This document shows, piece by piece, positions 1 through 12,200 of a stretch of DNA of 64,000 nt. Source of the stretch: Macrostomum hystrix (taxonomy: Eukaryota > Platyhelminthes > Macrostomidae); contig CATNEN010000007.1 of assembly GCA_950097015.1 (NCBI GenBank), positions 5,880,001 through 5,944,000 on the forward strand, in the 5' to 3' direction. Position 1 is the first letter of the stretch, and each line of letters starts with the position of its first letter. Below the pieces are notes generated by a model, which saw only the letters and a program-made list of their open reading frames with translations, made no database searches and had not been told where the DNA came from. The position numbers and the translations under genes were made by a program.

Positions 1-107
1 AGCTGGAGGGATCTTACTGTCAGGCTGACAGGAACAACAGGTAGCTGGAGGGATCTTACTGTCAGGCTGACAGGAACAACAGGTAGCTGGAGAGACCTAC
101 TGACAGG
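1..107. repeat. 42-bp tandem repeat, about 2.5 copies, in slo2 intron
   Basis: Units begin at 1, 43 and 85 with agctggag. The first two are identical over 42 bp and the third is partial and diverged. The array is cut by the window edge, so its true length is unknown. It lies in the intron upstream of the first visible slo2 exon; 108-229 shows nothing else recognisable. Confidence 0.85.
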
Positions 108-229
108 TTTCAAATCTTCTCTCAGACGAAAGTTTAGTTGCAATTCTCGGAGCAAATTTAAGTAATTAGATAAAACAGTCCAGACAGGATCAGATCTGCC
201 TCCGTCATTAATATTTTCTTACTTCTCAG

Positions 230-3200
230 GTCCGTCATATTCTTCGTGAATCGAAGCGAGGCGCTCTGGATTATCCAGGTGATTGTAGCCATGGTCAGCC
301 TCACGGAGACCCTGCTAGTCACCTATCTAGGTTACAAGGTTAGCTTCATGAATTCATTCTAGTTTTTATGACAGGTGCGACAATAATTAGACCGATTAAA
401 ACAAAACTCCAGGGCAATATCTGGCACAATATTTTAACGCCGTCTTTTCTGTTGGAGCTTGTTAACACATCGCCTTTCATCGTCACAGTGAGTACTGACG
501 GGAGCAAGTTGAATTGGTGCCTCTCGTTTTATTTTTAGATAGAAAAAAAACAGAAAAAACGAGCTGAATATTTTTTGCTTTCAGATTTTCTCCTCCCGTC
601 TCAGATGCCTGTTTGTTCCAGTGTTCCTCAACTGCTGGCTAGCCAAGAAGCAACTTGAACAGATGTTTGTAAGAATTTTCTTTCTTGACTGCACTTGTGA
701 CTCACTGCATGCTTTAGCAATAAAGTCTAATGTTCGTTAGTGCGGAGTGAGGTGGGCGTCTAACTTTCGTCTACACGGAGTGAGGTGGGCGTCTAACCTT
801 CGTCAATGCGGAGTGAGGTGGGCGTCTAACTTTAGTCAGTTCGAAGTAGGGTGGGGGTCCAAATTGCGTCTACACGGAGTGAGGTGGGTGTATAATTTTC
901 GCAAACGTGGAGTGGGGTGGGCGTCTAACTTAAGTCTACGCGGAGTGAGTTGGGTGTCTAGATCTTTGTCTAAAATCTGCTAGATTTAGTGCGTTCGCTT
1001 AGGTTGGATTTTTTAATTAATTTTTAATCGTTTTACTGATAATCATGCAGAACTAAATACCTACGTGTGCTCATATGCTCTTTCTTCCTAGTAAGATGGA
1101 AAAAGAATCTCAAGGAAACAGAAAGCTATTTTGCTCTAGGCAATTCATAGTCCTTGAGATAAGCAAAAGCCAGGTGGCTGACTGCTGTTTCTAATAAAGA
1201 CAAAAATGCATCAACAGGTGTTTCATGTATCCCCGCTAAAACAAGAATTTAATTAATGATTCATTCTGTCCGAACCTCGCAGCTGATAAGTGCAGTCAGA
1301 ATTTCTGAGAATACTCGTGCTTTTTGCGTGCAGGCCTTGGCCTAATCTATTACGACCTAATTAGAGAACCGAGCTCAAATTTAATAGTACTCAAGCTGTT
1401 TGCTATCTCATTTTTTAAGGATTTGCAAGGAGTCGCTAGCAATGACTTTCAGACTGAAATAGTCTAGCGTTAAAATGAAGAAACCAATTAAAACTTAGAG
1501 AAAATGTAAGTATAATTGCTCATTTAAAGCTGAATAGTGAATAGAAATTAGACTTGCAAATAATATTCTGCAGGGAATGGTATGTTATTTTCGACTTGCA
1601 AGAAGTATGTTCAGAAATTGTACATTTCGCTGGCTACTTATTTTTTATACTCCTTGAATAAGACTCCGTGACCAAAGCGACAGATTCTGTTATGATCTGA
1701 TTGTAGACTTTGAGTTTTTGTCTTAAAAAATATTAAAATATATTGCCCCTATAGGACTGCTTAAAGATGTCAAAATCTTGTCCTCGCGGAGTGAGGTGGC
1801 TTGAAAAATTTCGGCCCCGCCGAATGATGTGGGGTTAAAAGTATCAGTTAGGTGGTGTTACAAATCTCGTCCCCTGCGGAGTGAGGTGGGGTTAAAATAT
1901 CAGTTAGGTGGTGTTACAAATCTCGTCCCCTGCGGAGTGAGGTGGGGTTAAAATATCAGTTAGGTGGTGTTACAAATCTCGTCCCCTGCGGAGTGAGGTG
2001 GGGTTAAAATATCAGTTAGGTGGTGTTACAAATCTCGTCCCCTGCGGAATGAGGTGGGGTTAAAATATCAGTTAGGTGGTGTTACAAATCTCGTCCCCTG
2101 CGGAGTGAGGTGGGGTTAAAATATCAGTTAGGTGGTGTTACAAATCTCGTCCCCTGCGGAGTGAGGTGGGGTTAAAATATCAGTTAGGTGGTGTTACAAA
2201 TCTCGTCCCCTGCGGAGTGAGGTGGGGTTAAAATATCAGTTAGGTGGTGTTACAAATCTCGTCCCCTGCGGAGTGAGGTGGGGTTAAAATATCAGTTAGG
2301 TGGTGTTACAAATCTCGTCCCCTGCGGAGTGAGGTGGGGTTAAAATATCAGTTAGGTGGTGTTACAAATCTCGTCCCCTGCGGAGTGAGGTGGGGTTAAA
2401 ATATCAGTTAGGTGGTGTTACAAATCTCGTCCCTTGCGGAGTGAGGTGGGGTTAAAAATGCGTCCTCCAAGTGAAGGTCTTTTCTGCAGATTCGTGTGTG
2501 CGTCGCATCTGCTGCAAAAGTAGGTTTATCGGGCAGATGAATAAAGAGAAATCGTTATCCTCATTGGCAGGCTGACTTGAATCGTGTCCTTCAGCGCACC
2601 TCGTCGGCCCTGGCGCAGCGCCTGATGAGCGTGACGGCTACCACGCTGTGTATCATATTCACAAGCGTGTGCGGCGTCCAGCATCTGCAACGTGGTGGAG
2701 AACGACATTTCACTTTATTCCAGTCGTTCTGGTTTGTCACAGTCACCTTCTCGACCGTCGGCTACGGAGACCTGACGCCAGACGTGTGGCCCAGCCAGCT
2801 GTTCATGATTGTGATGATCTGCGTTGCCATCACTGTTCTACCGTCTCAGGTGGAGAAGCTGGTGGTGACGTGGATCGAGCGCAAGGCGATGGGCGCCACC
2901 TACAGCAGGCACAGGGCGCAGAGCGAGAAGCATGTGGTTGTGTGCACTACCACCTTGCACTCGGATGCCATCATGGACTTTCTCAATGAGTTCTACGCGC
3001 ATCCAAAGCTGCAGGTAAGGATTTCGAGAACTAACGACTTTGTAGTCCTTAAGCCGTTAAGCCAAAAGCAACGGTATGTGTAATAGTGACGTGGGTTCAA
3101 GAGTGCGGTGGGTGTAGGAGTGAGAGTGAGGTGGGAGTGAGGTGGATGTATGAGTGAATTGGGGGTAGGAGTGAGGTGGGTTTGGGAGTGAGATGGGTGT

Positions 3201-6200
3201 AGGAGTGAGGTGGGTGTTGGAGTGAGGTGGGTGTAGGAGTGAGGTGAGGTAGGAGTAAGTTAGGGTAGGAGTGAGGTGGGTGTGGGAGTGAGATGGGTGT
3301 TGGAGTGAGGTGTGTGTAGGAGTGAGGTGGGTGTAGGAGTGAGGTGGGTGTAGGAGTGAGGTGAGGTAGGAGTAAGTTAGGGTAGGAGTGAGGTGGGTGT
3401 GGGAGTGAGATGGGTGTTGGAGTGAGGTGTGTGTAGGAGTGAGGTGGGTGTAGGAGTGAGGTGGGTGTTGGAGTGAGGCAGGTTCTAGTAGAAGATTCAA
3501 TGCTCTCTACCACCAGGACTACTATGTGATCCTATTCTCGCCGTGCGAGCTGGACAGCACCCTGAAGATAATAATGCAGGTGCCGATTTGGTCGCAGCGC
3601 GTCATTTATATTCAAGGCTCTGCGCTTAAAGACGCCGACTTGGCCAGGTGTCGGTAGGTGAAGCTTGGCCAGATTTCTGAATTTCAGTTTTTGTTTCTGC
3701 TTTCCGGAATTCACGAAACTCAGTTTAATCCTTCCCCGTTTCCTTCGCACAGCATGCAGGATGCGGAGGCCTGCTTCATTCTGTGCCCTCGCAGCTACAA
3801 TGATCGTAGTGCTGCTGTAAGTTAGTGCGAATTTATAAATAGATTACATCACAGCTTTTCTCGCCCGTGTGTGTATGTGTGTGTGTTTGATTTGCATAGG
3901 TAAAATGTACATAGCAGACTTCAATTCAATAATATTGCCAATGCTAGCGAGACGCGTACTCATTTCTTACTTCAACACATATAAATCGTCAAATCTTGTC
4001 TCGATTGCAACCTTTTCAAGACATTAGTTCGGCACTTTTGATTTGCGAAATTCAAGTCAAGTTTTTGTTATGTACTGCTACTTTTTATATTATATCACCA
4101 GAAGTTGAAAACTAAGTTCAGTTCAGTTTTTTTTAAGGGGTCATTAATTTAATGGCTGTCATTAAATTGCTGCTAAAGGGTGTCATTAGCTAGCAGCTAC
4201 TAAATGTGTCACTATAAGTTCTCTGCTAAACGGATTTCATACATTTGTTCTTTCCTGCTAGAAGAGGACATTCTTCTCTGCTAAAGGGGGAATAAAATGG
4301 TTATATTCAGTAAAACAGATTACTTACTTGCAGAACAGTACATATATAAGCATCGTTGCCTGCGAAAATGGGAACATTTCTTCTATTGAGGCCAATAAAC
4401 TATATATTATTACTGTGCTTATTTAGCTTGGCACTGAAAACAGACTGGGCATGTTTCTAGGAATGCCTATTTAGTTGGCGTAAATTCATAAGTTATGCAA
4501 TAATAAAGTCAAGAATTCTATGTACTATAATATATATATTTACTAATATATTTAATATATATATAATACACTTGTATATTATATATAAAAAATTATATAT
4601 ATATATATAATACTATAAAAATTTTTTTTTTGCCACTAAAATTGTAGTTCTATGAGAAATGAAAAGCATTTGAGTAAAATTTATTAGAACGATTGTGTTA
4701 CGATTAGCCTTACTTGAAGTACTTTTACGAAAACTATTTTTGTATGCTGACGAAATGAGTTTTTGTTTTTGTTTACTTTTAGGTGTGTTTTGTCCTTCTG
4801 CATTACACAAGATTTTTGTCGGAACAGTTGTGCCCCCCCCCAAAGGGGGATTAGTGTGCTAGTTCCAGATTTAAATAATGAAAATATGCAAATTTTAATC
4901 ATCCTTCTTTCGTTTAAACACAACAGGACCAGCACACCATAATGCGAGCTTGGGCGGTGAACGACTTTGCTCCGCAATGCCCGCAGTATGTTCAGATCTA
5001 CCGGCCCGAGAATAAAATTCACGTCAAGTTTGCAGGTGAGAGCTCACCCGCTCAACCGACCTGCGTGGTCTGTCGAATCCTGCTAGTGTGAGCAATTTGA
5101 ACAAGACAATAGTTTAAGGTCAATTCGATCTCCACTCCAGAATACGTAGTCTGCGAGGATGAGTTTAAGTACGCTATTTTGGCGAACAACTGCCTGTGCC
5201 CAGGTATCTCGACACTAGTGACGCTTCTGCTGCACACTTCCAGAGGCCAGTAAGTTGAAAACTATTCAGTCTCATATCGAGCCCGCTGGCAGTGTAGTGA
5301 AATAGGTCGCTTAGGGAAGGAATTGGATAATCGGATGAGAAGGGTTCTGGAGTGAGGTAGGTGCAGGAGCGTGTTGGGGTAGGAGTGAGGTGGGTGCCGG
5401 AGTGAGTGGGTGCCAGAGTGAGGTGGGTGCCGGAGTGAGGTGGGTGCAGGAGTGAGGTGGGATAGGAGTGAGGTGGGTGCCGGAGTTAGTGGGTGCCGGA
5501 GTGAGGTGGGTGCCGGAGTGAGGTAGGTGCCGGAGTGAGGTGGGTGCCGGAGTGAGGTGGGTGCCGGAGTGAGGTGGGTACAGGAGTGAGGTGGGTGCAG
5601 GAGTGAGGTGGGATAGGAGTGAGGTAGGGATAGGAATGAGGTGGGGATAGGAGTGAGGTGGGGATAGGAGTGAGGTGGGGATAAGAGTGAGGTGGGTAGG
5701 AGTGGGGTGGAGGTAGTAGTGAGGTGGGGGTAGGAGTGAGGTGGGGGTAGGAGTGTGGTGGAGGTAGGAGTGAAGTGTGGGTAGAAGTGGGGCGGAGGTA
5801 GGAGTGAGGTGGGGGTAGGAGTGGGGTGGAGGTAGGAGTGAGGTGGGGGTAAGAGTGGGGTGGAGGTAGGAGTTAGGTGATTTGTGTATTTGAAGTGATT
5901 TGTATAAATTTCACAGAGCAATTTTCTCTATCTCATTTGAAACCTAGGGAAGGCCAGACCAGCTCAGAGGAGTGGGTCCGGATCTACGGCAAGTGCTCAG
6001 GAAATGAGATCTATCATGTGCGTCTCGGCGAGAGTCGCTTCTTTGGCGAGTACAAGGATAAGAGCTTTACCTATGCCAGCTTCCACGCCCACAGGAAGTG
6101 AGTCACTGGGCAAAATGCAAATCAGTTTCAAATTAAAAACTTTGAAACTTTAAGTAGAAGTACTGCTTAGCTGCTCAAAAATATAATCGAAATGGATAGA

Positions 6201-9200
6201 AGTAAATTTTTAAGCAGACAGGGCATCACCGAACCCGTGCAGGCACAGGTGCCAGCTAAACCAACAGAATAGCAGAATTTCTATCAACAAACGACAGTAA
6301 AGTAGAAATAGTTCTGTGCTGCGTCACGCAATTACCGCAGCATCTTTGATGATTGACGCACGGACTCCCTGTGGTGAGACGAAAGTGCACGAGGCTGTGC
6401 TGTGGAAAATGCTATTTTCTAGTCAGAGCGCGGAGATTTCATACCGTCGGTGCTTTTCAGATTCGGCGTCGCCCTGGTGGCCGTGCGGCCGAACACGCCG
6501 GGCGCGTCGATCCTGCTGAACCCGGGCCCGCGTCACGTGATGCAGGCCATGGACACCTGCTACTACATGAGCATCACCAAGGAGGAGAACACCACGTTCG
6601 TGGAGGCGCCGCTGATCCCGGAGAAGGGACTGGACCGCGTGCCCAGCCTCCGACTGCCAGTCAAGCAGACCCGCGGCCGCCTGACTCGCTTCTTCTCCAG
6701 TGAGAAGCTTTTTCAATTAGCTGTGTACATCACTTCCACCTTCTCATGTTCAGCCGATCTACACCCCCATATTCATCCGTACTGAAGGGTCGAAATCCCT
6801 GTCCCGGAGCTCGATTCCGCGTCGAGGCCAAATTCATTTGGGGCGCAGCCGCGGAGAGAGAAGGCTTGGTGGCTTGTCGTGCAATTTACGCCCTTGAGGT
6901 CCAACCTCCAAGGCACAGTGAAAGTGTACACTGCCTGACGATGAGAAAGTCAGGGCTGTGTGAGTGCGTGCCTGCGTTCTTATCCCCCTGCCTGGGTGTG
7001 CTCAAGGGTCAGCGGGATTGTCAGATTCTATTCTTATTTTTGGGCGGAATTGAGCTCGGGAATTATGGTGTGGGAATCAGTCGAGTCAAACCGCTTCATC
7101 ACTCAACTTGCGAAATCTCCGTTCACTGATGACTGAATTGTCTCGGATCCGCAGCGAAATCCCCATCGTCGAGGCGTCAAAAAAACGATGACGTTGCTGG
7201 GGGCGGCGGCGGTGACATCGGCGGCGGACGAGCAGGCTGCGGTGGTAGCGGCGTCGAGGAGACGATTGTGGCGGCCGAGCGCCAGGGCCTGTACGAGTGC
7301 TTCGGGCCCAACACGCTGGCCGTGCCGACGACCTCCGGCCACTTGGGCGGCGGCGGCGGCGGCGGCGGCTGCGGCAGTCGTCGAGGTTCGACCGCCAGCA
7401 TGGGCAGCCGACGAGCATCCATCGCGGCGGTGCCGTCCTACGGTCAAGGTGAGAGTACAGCCCATTCCAGTGCACTCTGAGAAATGTCTAAAACCAGTCG
7501 AGCGTGAATTTCTTATAACTACTAACCAGAGGTTCATGCGAGTTAGTTTGATAAACTATGACAAATACCGTTGCTCTTTAGACCAAACGGAATTGTTGAG
7601 ATCAATTGCACGGTATTTTTAACAAATCGACTCACACTAACATCATCCGACTCTGAACTGATCCGAAGCTCTGTTTATTAGGAAGCCCCGGAAAAGTTAG
7701 TCCAATCATGATTCAGAATTCGTGCAATGCGCACTACCAATTTCAGCTCCAAGGCCTGGCCCGCCAGCACAGCGTATGTTCACACACGCTCACCCTACTG
7801 ACACCAGTAGCATTGCAAGGGTTTTCTTACTCATATTTTAGGCCTTCTTTTAGTGCATAATCAATCATTCTACGCTGCACTGCTCACAAATATAATTAGA
7901 TGTGAAATTCACTTAACAAGTAAAATACAGTAACGAACTCACCATTCTGTTTTCACTGGCATTCAGCTTCTAAATGCACAAGCGTTTGCAAGGGTATGTC
8001 TGCAGGTGCATTTGGCTTCACTCATCGCATGTGACGTGTTTTTATTCACCGGATGCATAATCACGGGAAATATGCATTGCTTTTGTTATAATGATTGTTT
8101 GGACTTTGATAAGCTTAGTTTGCCTGCTAAAAATTGGACGCCTCAAGGCTTTGAAATTCGAATACGGTAATCAGTGTTCTAATATACAGTTTACAAAGGA
8201 TTGTAGCTTAGTAGGGGTTGTAGCCTCACGACTTGTTGGTCGGGGGTTCGAATCCCGACTCCACTAGAGTCCTTGAGCAAGACACTTGACTCCACATTGC
8301 TTCAGTTCATCCAGCTGGAAATAAATTTGGGAGGGTGTGGCGCCAACTGTACACAGCCGTTGGATGCGCTGCGCAATAGCTGCGCCTGTACATCTTGGCC
8401 GAATATCGTTTTTTTAATTTCTCAGAAATGTTCACGTTACGCTGCTATTCTGTATCGTAGTGCTTGTGTCTTTTCGACATGCATTATTTTACTGTTCTGT
8501 GCATTAATTCTGCAGTGTTTTATTTTTTACGCACCAAAAATCTATCTTTTGCAGTGCCCGGTTAGTAACAAGAAGAGATTAGCTTCTCACCATGGCAACC
8601 GTGGCTATTTGAAACTGTACTTTTGTTGCGCTTGTGAATTGTGAAAGCCGACCCATAGTAGATTATATTACCATTAATTTAATTCGCATATGTACTCGAC
8701 GCTTAGTAACAACAGAAATAATAATTGCAGGAGGGCTGCAGGCAATGACACATCATTTGCAGACCCGCAGCCAGCAAGGAGGCAATTCTGCCCATTGCGC
8801 TGGCTCCTGGGCACACACGCACACAGATTATGTACGCAGGCGCACACTGACACAGGTGTGTGCATCAGCCCTGACTTTCTCATTGTCAGGCAGTCTACAC
8901 TCCCACTGCGCTATTGAGGTTGACCCTAAAAGGCGTAAATTGCACGACAAGCCCCCAAGCCTTCCACGCCCCACGCCCCAAACTATATGTGACCTCGCGC
9001 CGTGGAATCGAGCTCAGGGACACTGGTGCGAGAGGCAAACACATTAACCGCTCTGCCACTCACCCCTGTACTCGTAGATTACACCTGGAACAGGTTTATG
9101 GTGCCGTTTGAAAGTGAGAGTTAGTACTGCGACTCGCTTCATCGAGTGGTTTTTCTAGGTTTTTGTTTGTGAAGTTCTCAAAAATACTATATTTTACCGT

Positions 9201-12200
9201 TATTACTAAGCGCAACATTTAAACTGCCTGCTTTCTATTCTGTCACGTAGCCAGATACAACGACCCAGCCCGCTTGAAATTTCAGCTGTCAATCATCAGG
9301 CGGAATGTGCTGGTGACAATGACAGCTGCCAGGATGAAAACATGGCCGAGTAAGTAGCGGAAGCAAATCATGCACGTGGATGCACGCTGATGCTCGTGTT
9401 TGCTGATTTTCGACGACGTTTTGGAAAACATTGATATGCACTGATGCTTCGAGGCACCATGTCTCTGATAAGTTACGAGTAGATAGCCGTTGGCAACCGA
9501 CACGCTTAGTTGATACTCGCTAACAGGTTTTTGATGCTGTTGATGCTCACTGATGGCTGTTGATACTCACTGATGGCTGTTGATACTAACTGATGGCTGT
9601 TGATACTCACTCATAGCTGTTGATACTCACTCATAGCTGTTGATACTCACTGATGGTTGTTGATGCTCACTGATGGCTGTCGATGCTCACTGATGGCTGT
9701 TGATACGCACTGATGGCTGTTGATACTCACTGATGGCTGTTGATACTCACTGATGGCTGTTGATACTCACTGATGGCTGTTGATGCTCACTGATGGCTGT
9801 TGATACTCACTGATGGCTGTTGATACTCACTCATGGCTGTTGATACTCACTGATGGTTGTTGATGCTCACTGATGGCTGTCGATGCTCACTGATGGCTGT
9901 TGATACTCACTGATGGTTGTTGATAGTCGCTGGTGGGCGAGGCAATTAGAGTTGACCAAACTAAAATTATCATCCACTGACCTCTCCAGGACCGTGAAAG
10001 ACTTTCCGCCCGTGCTGCCCTACGTGGGCAATGCCCCTTGCTTGAGCCACGTGCTGATGCTGAAGCGCAACATCTGCTGCTTGAACCTGTCGATGCACTG
10101 CAACCACTGCAGCCACCGTTGCGCCAAGGACTACAACTGGGCCAACAGGGGCATCATTGTTTGCGCCGACTTCGCCTCTAACGGCCTCTATAATTTCATC
10201 CTGCCATTGCGAGCCCACTGGCTGGCCCGTTCCTCATTGAAGCCGATCGTTCTGCTGCTGGAGCGCCAGCCAGACCGCTACTTCCTGGAGGCCATTTCGC
10301 ATTTTCCTTTGGTCTACTGGATGATCGGATCTATTGAAAAGTGAGCGCTTCTGATGATCTTAGAATGACCTTGAGAGATGCTTTACAACGACAGAATTAT
10401 AAAATTTTGAATAAGATCCTCATTCGAAATTCAAATGTTGGTAAGGTTAAAAATGATAAATATTTGTAATTTACAATTAATTTGCGTCTCTTACTACTTC
10501 TAACCATCTGTCTAATCAGAATAACAACAGAACGCTCCGCATTATAGGGGTGGCTACTTTTGGCCGTTTGGTGTTTTCGAAGTGGGGCATTAGAAAAGAA
10601 TTTTTGAACAAAAGAGCCACATGGTTGGCAACAAGCCGCATGCCCGTCTCAAGGAAACTAGTCGATACTATCAATCACATGAGTCAAGGGTCGGCAAACT
10701 TCTTGGCTAGCGGGCCAAAAAGAGTACCTAAAAGACGACAGCGGGCCGCATTGACTGTAGAAATATAAGAGAAATATATCAGAGATAGGGGAGAGATGAG
10801 ACACGGCAGAGATGAGACAGAGAAGATATGACGGGGAGATGAGACAAGGGAGAGTTGAGACACGGGAGAGATGAGACAAAGGAGAGATGAGACAAAGGAG
10901 AGATGAAACAATGGAGAGATAAGGTACGGGAGAGACGAGACAATGACGAGATGAGACACGGGAGAGATGGAGACACGGGAGAGATGGAGACATGGGAGAG
11001 ATGGAGACATGGGAGAGATGGAGACATGGGAGAGATGGAGACACGGGAGAGATGAAACAATGGAGAGATGAGACAAAGGAGAGATGAGACAACGGAGAGA
11101 TGAAACAATGGAGAGATAAGGTACGGGAGAGACGAGACAATGATGAGATGAGACACGGGAGAGATGGAGACACGGGAGAGATGGAGACATGGGAGAGATG
11201 GAGACACGGGAGAGATGGAGACACGGGAGAGATGGAGACACGGGAGAGATGGAGACACGGGAGAGATGGAGACATGGGAGAGATGGAGACATGGGAGAGA
11301 TGGAGACACGGGAGAGATGGAGACACGGGAGAGATGGAGACACGGGAGAGATGGAGACACGGGAGAGATGGAGACATGGGAGAGATGAAACAATGGAGAG
11401 ATGAGACAAAGGAGAGATGAGACACGGGAGAGATGGAGACACGGGAGAGATGGAGACACGGGAGAGATGGAGACACGGGAGAGATGGAGACACGGGAGAG
11501 ATGGAGACATGGGAGAGATGGAGACACGGGAGAGATGGAGACACGGGAGAGACAAGACAATGGAGTGATAAGACACGGGAGAGACGAGACAATGGAGTGA
11601 TAAGACACGGGAGAGACGAGACAATGGAGTGATAAGACACGGGAGAGGTGACACACTGGGGAGTTGAGACAGGAGAAAGATGAAACAGTATACTATAGGT
11701 GTCGGAAGAGGCAACGGGCCGGATTCGGGAGCTCTGAGGGACGCATCTGGCCCGCGGGCCGGAGTTTGCCGACCCCTGACATGGGTCAATAATCCCCTTC
11801 CCATTGACTTTTGTTCTTTCCCAAATGACCCCAATGCTTTTATCCCAGTTCCGCTTTTATGAGACTACCATTCGGGAAGAAACTAATCCGCTATTGACTT
11901 CCTGACAGCGTGGACGACCTGCTGAACGCCGGGATCCTGTACTCGGACAGCGTGGTGATCGTCAACAAGGAGAGCAGCAACTCAGCCGAGGAGGACAGCC
12001 TGGCAGACTGCAACACCATCGTGGCCGTCCAGACCATCTTCAAGCTGTTTCCCAGCGCCAACATCATCACGGAGCTCAGCCAGAGCTCGAACATGCGCTT
12101 CACCCAGTTCAAGGCGGACGACAGCTTCCAGATGTCCATGTCCAAGGTGGAGAAGAAGGAGCGGGAGCGCGGCTCCAACCTGTCCTACATGTTCCGCTTG

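Larger units (their letters stand above)
7449..9285. other. Long slo2 intron hosting two SINEs
   Basis: Intron between the linker exons 7155-7448 and 9286-9349. It holds one SINE on each strand, listed separately. A 92-bp open segment at 7682-7773 has splice-like ends, but its phase does not fit the next exon, so I left it out of the model. The remainder (7774-8195, 8445-8705 and 9073-9285) shows nothing recognisable. Confidence 0.65.

Noticed and set aside
743-3480. CRISPR array interpretation of the regular repeats
   Set aside because: The repeats are head-to-tail tandem units without unique spacers, in a spliced animal gene.
7682-7773. Possible extra slo2 exon ([12 protein letters not shown]...) with AG and GT borders
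   Set aside because: It ends in phase 0, which does not match the linker exon at 9286. Skipping it gives a perfect junction from 7448 to 9286 and a plausible linker. It could be an alternative exon but is unsupported.
8198-8267. A tRNA gene on the plus strand
   Set aside because: A and B box motifs are present, but the sequence runs directly into a SINE body and a clean cloverleaf with a 7-bp acceptor stem is not seen.
10658-11834. Overlapping minus-strand frames of 318-351 codons
   Set aside because: They read only [12 protein letters not shown]-type repeats produced by the minisatellite in the hAT element. All frames are equally open.
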